From the NCBI RefSeq assembly GCF_004684345.1, contig NZ_CP038469.1, forward strand, positions 4,154,001 through 4,218,000: a stretch of 64,000 bases of DNA. Direction: 5' to 3'. The position numbers were made by a program, and so were the translations under genes. The DNA is from Citrobacter tructae. Its GTDB lineage: Bacteria > Pseudomonadota > Gammaproteobacteria > Enterobacterales > Enterobacteriaceae. Below, one piece after another: positions 1-9,051 of the stretch; position 1 is the stretch's first letter, and each line of letters starts with the position of its first letter. Under the pieces are notes generated by a model. It was not told the origin of the DNA and did no database searches. It saw only the letters and a program-made list of their open reading frames with translations.

Positions 1-1576
1 TCCGCTGGTTGAAGTCGCACACCGCCTGGCGATGGGCGAAACCATCGACCAGATCCGCGACGTGCGTAACACCGCGATAATGGTTAAAGAAGCGCTGCCT
101 GGCTGGAGTGGTGTGGATTCCACACGTCTGGATACGCCGGGGAAAATTGACCCTATCCCGCATCCGTATGGTGAAGATTTACCGTGTGCGGATAACAAGC
201 CTGTTGCCCCTAAAAAGCAGGAAGCAAAGGCAGTGACCGTTCAGCCAGCGCGGCCAAAGCCGTGGGAAAAAACCTACGTGCTGTTGCCGTCGTTCGAGAA
301 AGTGAAGGGCGATAAAGTGCTGTACGCCCATGCGTCACGCATTCTGCACCATGAAACCAACCCTGGCTGTGCGCGTGCCCTGATGCAAAAACACGGCGAC
401 CGCTACATCTGGGTTAACCCGCCGGCGATCCCGTTGTCGACTGAAGAGATGGATAGCGTCTTCGCGCTGCCGTACAAGCGAGTCCCGCATCCGGCGTATG
501 GCAACAGCCGTATTCCCGCCTACGAGATGATCCGTTTTTCAATCAACATTATGCGCGGCTGCTTTGGTGGCTGTTCTTTCTGTTCGATCACCGAGCACGA
601 AGGGCGCATCATCCAGAGCCGTTCGGAAGATTCGATCATCAACGAGATCGAAGCGATTCGTGACACTGTTCCGGGCTTTACCGGCGTGATTTCCGACCTG
701 GGTGGGCCAACGGCCAACATGTACATGCTGCGCTGTAAGTCGCCGCGTGCGGAACAAACCTGCCGTCGTCTGTCATGCGTGTATCCGGACATCTGCCCAC
801 ATATGGATACCAACCACGAACCGACGATCAATCTCTATCGCCGCGCGCGTGATTTAAAAGGTGTTAAAAAGATCCTTATCGCTTCTGGTGTGCGTTATGA
901 CATCGCCGTTGAGGATCCGCGCTACATCAAAGAGCTGGCGACCCACCACGTCGGCGGCTATCTGAAGATTGCACCGGAACACACTGAAGAAGGTCCGCTG
1001 TCGAAGATGATGAAGCCGGGCATGGGTAGCTACGACCGCTTTAAAGAGCTGTTTGATACCTACTCGAAGCAGGCCGGGAAAGAGCAGTATCTGATCCCGT
1101 ACTTTATTTCCGCGCACCCGGGTACGCGTGATGAAGATATGGTGAATCTGGCACTGTGGCTGAAACAGCGTCGTTTCCGCTTGGATCAGGTGCAGAACTT
1201 CTACCCATCGCCGCTGGCGAACTCGACAACCATGTATTACACCGGGAAAAACCCGCTGGGTAAAATTGGTTATAAGAGTGAAGATGTGGTGGTGCCGAAA
1301 GGCGATAAGCAGCGTCGTTTGCATAAAGCGCTGCTGCGTTATCACGATCCCGCCAACTGGCCGTTAATCCGCCAAGCGCTGGAAGACATGGGTAAAAAGC
1401 ATCTGATTGGTGGCCGTCGCGAATGCCTGGTTCCGGCGCCTACACTGGAAGAGATGCGCGAAGCACGTCGTCAGAACCGTCATACTCGCCCGGCGCTGAC
1501 CAAGCACACGCCGGTGGCGCACCAGCGCCAGACGCCTGCGGCGAATAAAAAACGCGGGAAAGTAGCGGGGCGTTAA
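1..1576 (+). CDS. ygiQ: YgiQ family radical SAM protein, 3' part only
   Basis: The reading frame is open from the left edge of the window (base 2), so this is the C-terminal portion of a protein that is about 740 residues in E. coli. A radical SAM cysteine signature CX3CX2C (GCFGGCSFC) is encoded at about bases 560-583; these cysteines would bind a [4Fe-4S] cluster that cleaves S-adenosylmethionine. The tail after about base 1440 is basic and low in complexity (Arg, Lys, His, Pro), as in other YgiQ proteins. The substrate of YgiQ is not established. Identity rests on strong recall of the E. coli protein. The gene converges on the HIT-family gene, with a REP-like palindrome between them. Confidence 0.93.
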   Translation, partial: PLVEVAHRLAMGETIDQIRDVRNTAIMVKEALPGWSGVDSTRLDTPGKIDPIPHPYGEDLPCADNKPVAPKKQEAKAVTVQPARPKPWEKTYVLLPSFEKVKGDKVLYAHASRILHHETNPGCARALMQKHGDRYIWVNPPAIPLSTEEMDSVFALPYKRVPHPAYGNSRIPAYEMIRFSINIMRGCFGGCSFCSITEHEGRIIQSRSEDSIINEIEAIRDTVPGFTGVISDLGGPTANMYMLRCKSPRAEQTCRRLSCVYPDICPHMDTNHEPTINLYRRARDLKGVKKILIASGVRYDIAVEDPRYIKELATHHVGGYLKIAPEHTEEGPLSKMMKPGMGSYDRFKELFDTYSKQAGKEQYLIPYFISAHPGTRDEDMVNLALWLKQRRFRLDQVQNFYPSPLANSTTMYYTGKNPLGKIGYKSEDVVVPKGDKQRRLHKALLRYHDPANWPLIRQALEDMGKKHLIGGRRECLVPAPTLEEMREARRQNRHTRPALTKHTPVAHQRQTPAANKKRGKVAGR

Positions 1577-1582
1577 TGCCAG

Positions 1583-1620
1583 ACCGTAGACCGGATAAGG
1601 TGCGTCACTTTATCCGGCAA
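1583..1620. repeat. REP-like palindrome between convergent genes
   Basis: An inverted repeat with arms CCGGATAA (1591-1598) and TTATCCGG (1610-1617) lies in the short gap after ygiQ. The sequence has the typical look of an enterobacterial REP unit and may protect 3' ends or help termination of both convergent transcripts. Confidence 0.7.
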
Positions 1621-1633
1621 TGACATTGACGCG

Positions 1634-2089
1634 TTATGCTTCACGAATTCTGGCCGCTAATGCGGCCAGCTTTTCATCGTCTGCCCGCTCGTGGTCGTGT
1701 GACGACAAATATCCTTCATACTGTTCGAAAAATTTATTCTGCCGTGATTCAATCGGTTTCCAGAGCGTCAGATCACCTGTGCCGTGCATAGGGCTGAGTT
1801 TGCTGTGCACATGATCCACGCCAAAACCTTCAAAGAACATTCCCGTACGACTGACATCCGGAAACGCGCTATCCAGTTTTTTCGCCACTTTTTGGGTCGC
1901 CAGCATCAGGTCCGCCAGCGCCTGTGGCGGCATATCAAATGCATAGCTGGGGTAGTGCTTTTTCGGGATCACCACGGTAAAGCCATCGGTGTTCGGGAAA
2001 ATAGACAGAAAAGCCAGATGGTGCTCGTCTTCCCAGACCTTATGGCAGGGCGCTTTACCTTCAACAATTTGACAGAAAATGCAGGTCAT
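1634..2089 (-). CDS. HIT-family hydrolase (Ap4A hydrolase-like)
   Basis: A 151-residue HIT-family protein. The N-terminus MTCIFCQIVEG carries the CxxC pair common in Ap4A hydrolase-like HIT proteins, and the C-terminal half has the histidine motif VDHVHSKLSPMH. HIT proteins hydrolyse dinucleoside polyphosphates or nucleoside phosphoramidates using the middle histidine. I chose the start at 2089 rather than the longer frame to 2161 because GGAGAAAAGGA sits just upstream and the protein then begins at the family's usual N-terminus. It starts 44 bases after the stop of the DASS transporter gene on the same strand, so the two are probably co-transcribed. The link between the two functions is unknown. 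Confidence 0.85.
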   Translation of the reverse strand: MTCIFCQIVEGKAPCHKVWEDEHHLAFLSIFPNTDGFTVVIPKKHYPSYAFDMPPQALADLMLATQKVAKKLDSAFPDVSRTGMFFEGFGVDHVHSKLSPMHGTGDLTLWKPIESRQNKFFEQYEGYLSSHDHERADDEKLAALAARIREA

Positions 2090-2133
2090 TCCTTTTCTCC
2101 GTGGATAAGACATTTCATCAGGGCGCAGTGAGT

Positions 2134-3588
2134 TTAGTACAGACCCAACATCTTCCACCACATCAGGCCCACGGTAATAAAGACGGCCTGATTAAATAAG
2201 CTGACGACAAATCCCGTTCGCCACCAGACCCCCGTTGGCACATACCCCGCACCAAACAGGATCGGGCCGCGCGCATGTGTGTACTGGGTGAGAGAGCAGT
2301 ACAGGCTGCTGGTAAAGGCCAGCATTAATGCGGTCGGAGCCGCCGGGATATTCAGATGCAGGCCGACGCCAAGGAATACGGCGTACAGTGCGGCGATCTG
2401 CGCATTTCCGCTGGCAAAAAAGTAGTGGGTGTAGAAGTAGGCGGCGTTAAGCAGCAGCAGGACGACCACCCAACTGGTACCGCTCATGGTACTGCTGAGG
2501 CTATCGCCAATCAGATTGCCAAACCAGGTGGTGAAACCTAGTTTCTTCAACTGGTTTGCCATCATCAGCAGTGCGGCAAACCAAATCAGTGTGTCCCACG
2601 CGCCTTTCTCGCTTTTGACGTCTTCCCAGCTCAAAACGCCGCTGAGCAGTAAAATAGAGAGCCCAACAAACGAAGCGGTAGTGGCGTCGACGCCTAGTGT
2701 ATCGCCAAAAATCCACAGCACTAGCAGGACGCCAACGGTTCCCAGCATTAACCATTCGCCACGTGACATGCTGCCCATTTCCGCCAGTTCCTGACGGGCC
2801 AGATTAGGGGCGTCCGGTGTGTGCTTGATTTCTGGGCGCACCAGCCAGTACACCAGTAGCGGAACCAGCAGCAAAGACACCATGCACGGCAGTAGCGCCG
2901 CCATAAACCAGCTTCCCCACGTTAGCGTGACCCCAGCGTTTGCCGCCAGTTTTACCGCCAGAAGGTTGCCGGTATAGCCGGTCATAAACAGTGCGGCGGT
3001 GACATCGTTGACGTTGCCAATACACGTAATGAGGAAAGTGCCTATTTTACTGCGCGATTCATCTTCCGGATTGGAATGAAAACTGCGTGCCAGTGAGTCG
3101 GCAATCGGATAGATGACGCCGCCGCAGCGCGCCGTATTACTGGGCATCGCGGGGGAGAGGATCAGGTCGGCAAACGCCAGGCCGTAGGCGAGCCCGAGCG
3201 TGCGCTTGCCGAGCAGGCGGATCATCTGCAGGGCGATGCGTCGACCGAGGCCAGTTTTGATAAACCCGCGGGCAATCATAAAGGCGACGACGATCAGCCA
3301 GATAAGCGAACTGTTCAGTTCACTCAGTGCGGTGGTAATCGCTCCGCTGGCGGTTTTATCCCCGGCAGCGTAGGCGAGCGCAAAGACAGTTATGCCAATA
3401 ATACCGACCGCGCCAATGGGTAGAACTTTTGCCACAATGGAGGCGATAGTGGCAACGAAGATGATCGCCGAATGCCAGGCAGAAGCGCTTAACCCCGTAG
3501 GTGGAGTAAGCTGCCAGAGCCCGGCGGAAATTAATATTATTAGAGCTAATGGGAGCCATTTGACGCCCTGAGTTTTTTTCTCAGCCAC
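2134..3588 (-). CDS. DASS-family anion:Na+ symporter (CitT/TtdT-like)
   Basis: A 484-residue polytopic inner-membrane protein with about 12 hydrophobic segments. It has the SNT signature (PAMPSNTARCGG) near residue 150 that marks the divalent anion:sodium symporter family, which in enterobacteria includes the CitT and TtdT dicarboxylate/tricarboxylate antiporters. It probably moves a di- or tricarboxylate across the cytoplasmic membrane; the exact substrate cannot be read from sequence. The gene heads a two-gene operon with a HIT hydrolase. Its 188-base upstream region is AT-rich and contains a perfect 11-bp-arm palindrome about 26 bases before the start codon. In E. coli K-12 this locus holds yqhG and yqhH instead (from memory). 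Confidence 0.85.
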   Translation of the reverse strand: MAEKKTQGVKWLPLALIILISAGLWQLTPPTGLSASAWHSAIIFVATIASIVAKVLPIGAVGIIGITVFALAYAAGDKTASGAITTALSELNSSLIWLIVVAFMIARGFIKTGLGRRIALQMIRLLGKRTLGLAYGLAFADLILSPAMPSNTARCGGVIYPIADSLARSFHSNPEDESRSKIGTFLITCIGNVNDVTAALFMTGYTGNLLAVKLAANAGVTLTWGSWFMAALLPCMVSLLLVPLLVYWLVRPEIKHTPDAPNLARQELAEMGSMSRGEWLMLGTVGVLLVLWIFGDTLGVDATTASFVGLSILLLSGVLSWEDVKSEKGAWDTLIWFAALLMMANQLKKLGFTTWFGNLIGDSLSSTMSGTSWVVVLLLLNAAYFYTHYFFASGNAQIAALYAVFLGVGLHLNIPAAPTALMLAFTSSLYCSLTQYTHARGPILFGAGYVPTGVWWRTGFVVSLFNQAVFITVGLMWWKMLGLY

Positions 3589-3613
3589 GGATACGCACCT
3601 ATAGATGCTGTGA

Positions 3614-3636
3614 ATATATTCATTAAATGAATATAT
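3614..3636. promoter_or_regulatory. Perfect palindrome, candidate operator of the transporter operon
   Basis: Arms ATATATTCATT and AATGAATATAT are perfect reverse complements separated by one base. The palindrome lies between about 26 and 48 bases upstream of the transporter start codon, where a repressor or activator site would overlap the promoter. The regulator is unknown. Confidence 0.5.
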
Positions 3637-3776
3637 ATAGTTAATAATTAGTAGGTTATGCCTAGTGATGCTGCTCCAGTGACTGTAATAAATACATCAA
3701 TAAATGTAAGTTAATTGTTTCTTGATGTTTCCATGCAGGAAGAGCCCGACGTAGATGCCGGGCTGGAGAGAAAGGA

Positions 3777-4604
3777 TTAGCCGCCGAACTGGTCAGGGTC
3801 CGGTCCCAGACGTTTACCCTGGTCGAGTTTGGCCATTTCGCCTAATTCATCTTTGTCCAGACGGAAGTCCCAGACGTCAAAGTTCTCTGCGATGCGCGAG
3901 GGGGTGACCGATTTTGGGATCACGACAAGGCCGCTATCCAGGTGCCAGCGAATGACAATTTGCGCCGGTGATTTACCGTATTTTTCGGCGAGGTCGCGCA
4001 CTATCTTTTGATCGAATACGTCTTTGCCACCCTGTGCCAGCGGGCTCCAGGATTCGGTCTGTATTTTATGCGTGGCGTTCCAGGCATGAAGCTGCCGCTG
4101 TTGCAGTAGCGGGTGAAGTTCTATTTGGTTAATGACCGGCGCAACGCCGGTTTCATCCATCAGACGCTGGAGATGATTGATCTGGAAGTTGCACACGCCG
4201 ATGCTTTTGATGAGCCCCTGTTTTTGCAGGTCGATCATGTTTTCCCATGCTTCAACATAATGGTCGATCGCCGGTACAGGCCAGTGCATGAGATAAAGAT
4301 CGAGGTAATCGAGCTGGAGTTTCTCCATGCTTTCGAGCAACGCTTCGCGGGGACGTTTCTGATCGTCATTCCACAGTTTAGTGGTGATGAATAAGTCTTC
4401 CCGGGGAAGTCCCGAATCGCGTAATGCTTTACCGACACCTTCTTCATTTTTGTACGCGGCAGCGGTATCGATAGAGCGATAACCCACTTCCAGCGCTTTA
4501 TGGATTGCGGAGATTACTTCCTCATTACTTGCCTTCCAGACCCCCAGGCCCAGTTGTGGCATCACGTTACCATCCTGTAGTTTGATAACGGTTGGATTAG
4601 TCAT
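3777..4604 (-). CDS. dkgA: 2,5-diketo-D-gluconate reductase A / methylglyoxal reductase
   Basis: A 275-residue aldo-keto reductase, identical in length to E. coli DkgA (YqhE). It is a cytosolic NADPH-dependent TIM-barrel enzyme that reduces 2,5-diketo-gluconate, methylglyoxal and related carbonyls. The AKR catalytic tetrad is visible as Asp46, Tyr51, Lys76 and His107. It lies 103 bases downstream of yqhD on the same strand, in the arrangement known from E. coli where YqhC activates both genes on aldehyde stress. Confidence 0.96.
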   Translation of the reverse strand: MTNPTVIKLQDGNVMPQLGLGVWKASNEEVISAIHKALEVGYRSIDTAAAYKNEEGVGKALRDSGLPREDLFITTKLWNDDQKRPREALLESMEKLQLDYLDLYLMHWPVPAIDHYVEAWENMIDLQKQGLIKSIGVCNFQINHLQRLMDETGVAPVINQIELHPLLQQRQLHAWNATHKIQTESWSPLAQGGKDVFDQKIVRDLAEKYGKSPAQIVIRWHLDSGLVVIPKSVTPSRIAENFDVWDFRLDKDELGEMAKLDQGKRLGPDPDQFGG

Positions 4605-4707
4605 AATTCCCCCCTAGATTATTGTCACCGGAGCGCGCTCCGGTGACACAAGTGTGACTTAAGTCTGGCCTAAATACCCAAAAACGAAAGTCTGAGGTGA
4701 AAAAACC

Positions 4708-5871
4708 TTAGTGCGCCGCTTCGTAAATACGGCGGCTGACGTCGAGCGTAATGTCCTGATGTTCGCCCAGTTTCGTACCACCGTGTGCTTCCAGTTTCTC
4801 CAGCAGCGCCGGGATGGAGCTACCGTCCAGGCCATAGTCAGACAGACGAGTGGGTACGCCCATTTGTTCGAAGAAAGCGCGGGTAGCGGCAATGGCGGCG
4901 TCGATACGCTGGTCATCACTTCCTTCGGTGATATTCCAGATACGTTCTGCGTATTGCAGCAATTTGGCACGTTTGGTATCGCGTTTTTCATTCCACAACG
5001 CAGGCAGAACGATGGCCAACGTTTGGGCATGATCGAGACCATGCATCGCGGTCAGTTCGTGGCCCAGCATATGGGTGGCCCAATCCTGCGGTACGCCCGC
5101 GCCAATCAAACCGTTCAGTGCCTGGGTTGCCGCCCACATGACGTTCGCACGCACGTTGTAGTTTTCCGGCTCCTGTAATGCTTTCGGACCTTCTTCGATA
5201 AGCGTCAGCAGAATGCCTTCGGCAAAGCGATCCTGAATTTTCCCGTCAACCGGATAAGTCACATACTGCTCAACAGTATGAACGAACGCGTCCACCACAC
5301 CGTTTGCCACCTGACGCGGCGGGAGGGTGTAGGTGTAAACCGGATCCAGCACGGCAAAAACCGGCTGCACAAACGGGGTCATAAAGGCCAGCTTATCGCC
5401 GGTGGTTTTACGCGAAATTACCGCGCCGGAGTTAGATTCAGAGCCGGTTGCTGGCAGGGTTAATACGGAACCCATCGGGATGGCGCTTTTTACGTCATTG
5501 CCGTGGGTTTCCAGAATACGCCATGGATCGATGCCGTCAGCGTACTGTGCTGCAGCGGCGATGAATTTGGTGCCGTCGAGAACAGAACCACCGCCGACCG
5601 CCAGCAGGAACGTCACTTTCTCATCACGCACGATTTTTACTGCGTTCATTAGCGTTTCATAAGCCGGGTTCGGTTCAATACCGCCAAACTCCAGCACGTC
5701 CAGGCCTTTCAGCGCATCCTGAACCTGTGCCAGAACGCCGGTTTTTTTCACGCTGCCACCGCCGTAGGTAATCAGCACGCGAGCATCCTGAGGGATTTGA
5801 TCGCGCAGTTCAGCGATAGCGCCTTTACCAAACAGAATGCGGGTCGGGGTATGGAGATTAAAGTTGTTCAT
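4708..5871 (-). CDS. yqhD: NADPH-dependent aldehyde reductase YqhD
   Basis: A 387-residue iron-dependent-type alcohol dehydrogenase with the same length as E. coli YqhD. It has the NADPH-binding GGGS at 37-40 and the metal ligands Asp194, His198, His267 and His281 at the positions known for YqhD. It reduces short-chain, glyoxal-type and lipid-peroxidation aldehydes in the cytosol, consuming NADPH. It is divergent from the AraC-family gene yqhC, its known activator, and precedes dkgA. Confidence 0.97.
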   Translation of the reverse strand: MNNFNLHTPTRILFGKGAIAELRDQIPQDARVLITYGGGSVKKTGVLAQVQDALKGLDVLEFGGIEPNPAYETLMNAVKIVRDEKVTFLLAVGGGSVLDGTKFIAAAAQYADGIDPWRILETHGNDVKSAIPMGSVLTLPATGSESNSGAVISRKTTGDKLAFMTPFVQPVFAVLDPVYTYTLPPRQVANGVVDAFVHTVEQYVTYPVDGKIQDRFAEGILLTLIEEGPKALQEPENYNVRANVMWAATQALNGLIGAGVPQDWATHMLGHELTAMHGLDHAQTLAIVLPALWNEKRDTKRAKLLQYAERIWNITEGSDDQRIDAAIAATRAFFEQMGVPTRLSDYGLDGSSIPALLEKLEAHGGTKLGEHQDITLDVSRRIYEAAH

Positions 5872-6018
5872 TGCTCGTTCCCTTATGTGGGTAAAAAAGA
5901 GGGCAGGCGAGTGTCTGCCTGATGGTGAACATTGTGGTCGTCAGACGCGTTCCTCTCAATGCTCATTTCTGCCAATGTCTTGCCTATTTCTACAGGCTGC
6001 TGGAGAAAAAGGATAAAA

Positions 6019-6075
6019 ATGCGCACACTGTTGGTGTTGCAATCCGATGACGAAATGGTGTTCTATGAACCGTGA
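6019..6075 (+). CDS. Possible 18-codon leader ORF overlapping the yqhC start
   Basis: An ATG at 6019 follows a purine-rich Shine-Dalgarno-like stretch (GGAGAAAAAGGAT) and opens an 18-codon frame, MRTLLVLQSDDEMVFYEP, that stops at 6073-6075. The stop overlaps the first codons of yqhC in another frame, and yqhC itself has no clear ribosome binding site. This suggests translational coupling. It is too short to be sure; conservation in related genomes would decide. Confidence 0.35.
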   Translation: MRTLLVLQSDDEMVFYEP

Positions 6076-6964
6076 TAAGATCTGCCTTCTGCTGACAGAT
6101 AAAATTAAGCAGCTGAAAAACAATGAAAATAAACTCAGTGAGTTGCTGCCGGATGTGCGTTTACTGTATGGCACGGAACCGGGGCTACGCACGCCGGTGA
6201 TGTATCAGCCCGGCATCATATTGCTCTTCTCGGGTCATAAAATTGGTTATATCAATGAGCGCATATTTCGTTATGACGCCAACGAATATCTGCTGCTCAC
6301 TGTACCTTTACCCTTTGAATGTGAAACGTATGCGACACCGGAAATTCCACTGGCCGGTATGCGCCTGAATGTCGATATCCTGCAATTGCAGGAGCTACTG
6401 ATGGATATTGGCGAAGATGAACTGTTCCAGCCCTCAATGGCGGCGAGCGGGATTAACTCTGCCACGCTTTCTGACGAGATTCTTTGTGCGGCTGAGCGTT
6501 TACTGGATGTGATGGAGCGCCCGCTGGACGCGCGAATTCTGGGCAAACAGATCATCCGTGAGATCCTCTACCATGTGCTGACTGGTCCACGGGGTGGCGC
6601 ATTGCTCGCGCTGGTCAGTCGCCAGACGCATTTCAGTTTGATCAGTCGCGTGCTGAAGCGAATCGAAAATAAGTACACCGAGAACCTCAACGTCGAACAA
6701 CTGGCAGCAGAGGCCAATATGAGCGTGTCGGCGTTTCATCATAATTTCAAATCGGTGACCAGCACCTCGCCGCTACAGTACCTGAAGAGTTACCGCCTGC
6801 ATAAGGCGCGGATGATGATTATCCACGACGGCATGAAGGCCAGCGCGGCGGCAATGCGGGTTGGCTATGAAAGCGCTTCGCAGTTTAGTCGGGAGTTCAA
6901 GCGGTACTTCGGTGTGACACCAGGGGAAGATGCGGCAAGAATTCGCACGATGCAGGGGAGCTAA
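6047..6964 (+). CDS. yqhC: AraC-family transcriptional activator YqhC
   Basis: A 305-residue AraC/XylS regulator. The N-terminal cupin-like effector domain is followed by the double helix-turn-helix in the last 100 residues (SVSAFHHNFKSVTSTSPLQY and then VGYESASQFSREFKRYFG). In E. coli, YqhC activates yqhD and dkgA in response to aldehydes; here it is divergent from yqhD in the same way. The start is uncertain: ATG 6047 or ATG 6065 (MNRDKIC, which aligns with an internal Met in E. coli). The longer N-terminus annotated in E. coli is impossible here because the upstream frame lacks a start codon and has a stop at 6014-6016. Confidence 0.94.
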   Translation: MTKWCSMNRDKICLLLTDKIKQLKNNENKLSELLPDVRLLYGTEPGLRTPVMYQPGIILLFSGHKIGYINERIFRYDANEYLLLTVPLPFECETYATPEIPLAGMRLNVDILQLQELLMDIGEDELFQPSMAASGINSATLSDEILCAAERLLDVMERPLDARILGKQIIREILYHVLTGPRGGALLALVSRQTHFSLISRVLKRIENKYTENLNVEQLAAEANMSVSAFHHNFKSVTSTSPLQYLKSYRLHKARMMIIHDGMKASAAAMRVGYESASQFSREFKRYFGVTPGEDAARIRTMQGS

Positions 6965-7006
6965 TTTTTAGCAGGTATACTTAGCGAAGCGCCATCAGGC
7001 GAAAAT

Positions 7007-7026
7007 GCCGGGTAGTTTTACCCGGC
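7007..7026. repeat. REP-like hairpin between yqhC and yghB
   Basis: Arms GCCGGGTA (7007-7014) and TACCCGGC (7019-7026) form a short GC-rich hairpin between the convergent genes yqhC and yghB. It resembles a REP core and may act as a bidirectional terminator. Confidence 0.6.
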
Positions 7027-7039
7027 CTACGGTTACTGC

Positions 7040-7699
7040 TCAGGCGCTACAGCATTTTTTTTTAATCACCACGAACAACGTGCCTAACAGGCCTGCGGTT
7101 AGCAGGGCGAGTGGCAGGATCATCAGGAAGGTCATCACCTGATCTTCATGGCGTTTAACGAACGGGATCATGCTGAGCGCATAGCCAAAGCTGGTGACGA
7201 CGGTAACCCACAGCAGACCGCTCAGCCAGTTAAAGAACTGGAACCGGCGATTGGGCAGACCTGAAATCCCCGCCATTGTAGGCAGCAAGGTGCGAACAAA
7301 TGCCAGGAAGCGTCCAGCGAGCAACGCCATCAGACCGTGTTGGTCAAACATACAGGTGGCACGCTGATGATATTTTTCAGGCAATTGCGCCAGCCATCCT
7401 TTTACCGTTCGCGTGTTGCCCAGCCAGCGTCCCTGAATATAGCTCAGCCAACAGCCGAGACTGGCTGCTGCCGTCAGAATAGCAATCGTCGGGATAAAGC
7501 TCATCACGTCCTGCGCGATCAGTGCCCCGGCCAGTAACAGCAGGCTGTCTCCGGGTAAAAAGGAAGCAGGCAGCAGGCCATTTTCTAAAAACAGTGTGGC
7601 AAACATCACGAAGTACACCACGCTTACAACGTGCGGATCTGCCAGCGCGGCAAAATCGTGTTGCCAGAGCGCGGAGATAATATCTTGAATGACTACCAT
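7040..7699 (-). CDS. yghB: DedA family inner-membrane protein YghB
   Basis: A 219-residue DedA-family membrane protein almost identical to E. coli YghB. It carries the family motif region FLENGLLPASFLPGDSLL and the later GRFLAFVRTLLPTMAG. DedA proteins with YqjA are needed for membrane homeostasis and proton-motive-force-dependent drug and pH tolerance. The start at 7699 (MVVIQDIISALWQ) was taken from homology; the frame runs open to 7828 but that extension is not membrane-like. The gene lies downstream of metC on the same strand. Confidence 0.95.
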   Translation of the reverse strand: MVVIQDIISALWQHDFAALADPHVVSVVYFVMFATLFLENGLLPASFLPGDSLLLLAGALIAQDVMSFIPTIAILTAAASLGCWLSYIQGRWLGNTRTVKGWLAQLPEKYHQRATCMFDQHGLMALLAGRFLAFVRTLLPTMAGISGLPNRRFQFFNWLSGLLWVTVVTSFGYALSMIPFVKRHEDQVMTFLMILPLALLTAGLLGTLFVVIKKKCCSA

Positions 7700-7830
7700 G
7701 GACTTTCCTGTGGAACAGCGTTTATGCGTGGATTGTACTCCTGAATTGTCCGGGATGCCTTGATCCCGGACGCAACAATTGCAGACTTTTCCACCAGAAG
7801 TGTCTGCATATATGTCCAACTGCGGCAATG

Positions 7831-9018
7831 TTACTCGATTCGGGCGAATCCGGCGGCTAAATCCGCAATCAGATCGTCAACATTTTCTAAACCGATGTGT
7901 AAACGGATAAGTGTTCCGCTGAAGTCCACTTTGCCTTCAGGGCGGATTGCGGCAATGTGTTCGGGCTGATTGGCCAGAATCAGTGATTCAAAGCCGCCCC
8001 AGGAGTAGGCCATACTGAACAGATTGAAGTGATCCAGATACGCCGACAGCTCTTCATTATTCAGCTTTTTATTCAACACAAACGAGAACAGGCCGCTGCT
8101 CCCGGTAAAATCACGTTTCCAGAATTCGTGTCCTTTGCTGCCGGGAAGCGCAGGGTGATTGACGCGGGCGACCTGCGGATGGCTGGCCAGCCACTCTGCA
8201 ACTTTCAGGCTGCTTTCGTGATGTTGACGCAGGCGAACACTCAGAGTACGTAGACCGCGGCTGGTCATATAGGCAGTATCTGCGTCCAGCATTTGCCCCA
8301 TTAAATAAGCGTTTTCGCGTAGTTGATCCCAGCAGCGGGCATTCGACACTGCCGTACCGACCATTGCGTCGGAGTGGCCAATCAGATATTTGGTCCCGGC
8401 CTGAATTGAGATGTCGATTCCAAAATCCAGCGCATTGAACAGCACCCCGGCAGCCCAGGTGTTATCGATCATGATGATAGCGTCCGGCGCTACGCTTCTG
8501 ACGGCGGCTACAATCGCCGGAACATCATGCACTTCCATGGTGACGGAGCCGGGAGATTCCAGAAATACCACTTTGGTGTTGGGCTGAATGTGCTTCACAA
8601 TATCGGCGCCCACTAACGGGTCGAACCAACCGGTACTCACGCCGAGCTTGCCGAGAATCTTGGTGCAAAAATCCTGGCTGGGTTCATAGGCCGTGTTGGT
8701 CATCAGCACGTGGTCGCCTTGTTCAACAAAAGCCAGAATCGTGTTGGCAACGGCTGCTGCGCCGCAGGGAAACAGGGCACATCCCGCGCCGCCTTCTAGC
8801 TCGCACATTGCTTCCTGTAGGGAGAAATGCGTCAGGGTTCCGCGACGTCCGTAGAAAAGCGCTCCGTTAGCACGATTGTGCGCGGCCTGCTTTTTGGCCT
8901 CTACGGTGTCAAACACCAGCGAAGAGGCGCGCTGGATCACGCTGTTGACGGAACCTAGCGTGTACTTTTTACTGCGTCCTGCATGAACGAGTGTGGTCTC
9001 AAGATGCTTGTCTGCCAT
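7831..9018 (-). CDS. metC: Cystathionine beta-lyase
   Basis: A 395-residue PLP enzyme of the Cys/Met metabolism fold type I family. The PLP-binding lysine is Lys210 in SIQAGTKYLIGHSD, and FPCGAAAV is the phosphate-binding segment. It cleaves cystathionine to homocysteine, pyruvate and ammonia in methionine biosynthesis. Two tandem MetJ boxes lie 17 bases upstream of the ATG, consistent with methionine repression. It is divergent from exbB. Confidence 0.97.
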   Translation of the reverse strand: MADKHLETTLVHAGRSKKYTLGSVNSVIQRASSLVFDTVEAKKQAAHNRANGALFYGRRGTLTHFSLQEAMCELEGGAGCALFPCGAAAVANTILAFVEQGDHVLMTNTAYEPSQDFCTKILGKLGVSTGWFDPLVGADIVKHIQPNTKVVFLESPGSVTMEVHDVPAIVAAVRSVAPDAIIMIDNTWAAGVLFNALDFGIDISIQAGTKYLIGHSDAMVGTAVSNARCWDQLRENAYLMGQMLDADTAYMTSRGLRTLSVRLRQHHESSLKVAEWLASHPQVARVNHPALPGSKGHEFWKRDFTGSSGLFSFVLNKKLNNEELSAYLDHFNLFSMAYSWGGFESLILANQPEHIAAIRPEGKVDFSGTLIRLHIGLENVDDLIADLAAGFARIE

Positions 9019-9035
9019 GTTGGTTTCCTATTTTT

Positions 9036-9051
9036 ATACGTCTAGATGTCT
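9036..9051 (-). promoter_or_regulatory. Tandem MetJ boxes upstream of metC
   Basis: Two adjacent 8-mers, read on the minus strand as AGACATCT and AGACGTAT, match the MetJ consensus AGACGTCT at 7/8 and 7/8. They sit just upstream of metC, where a MetJ repressor array is expected. Confidence 0.8.

Noticed and set aside
539..1345. Long minus-strand frames inside ygiQ
   Set aside because: They are shadows of the real gene: the plus frame has clear domain motifs, and the minus frames have none.
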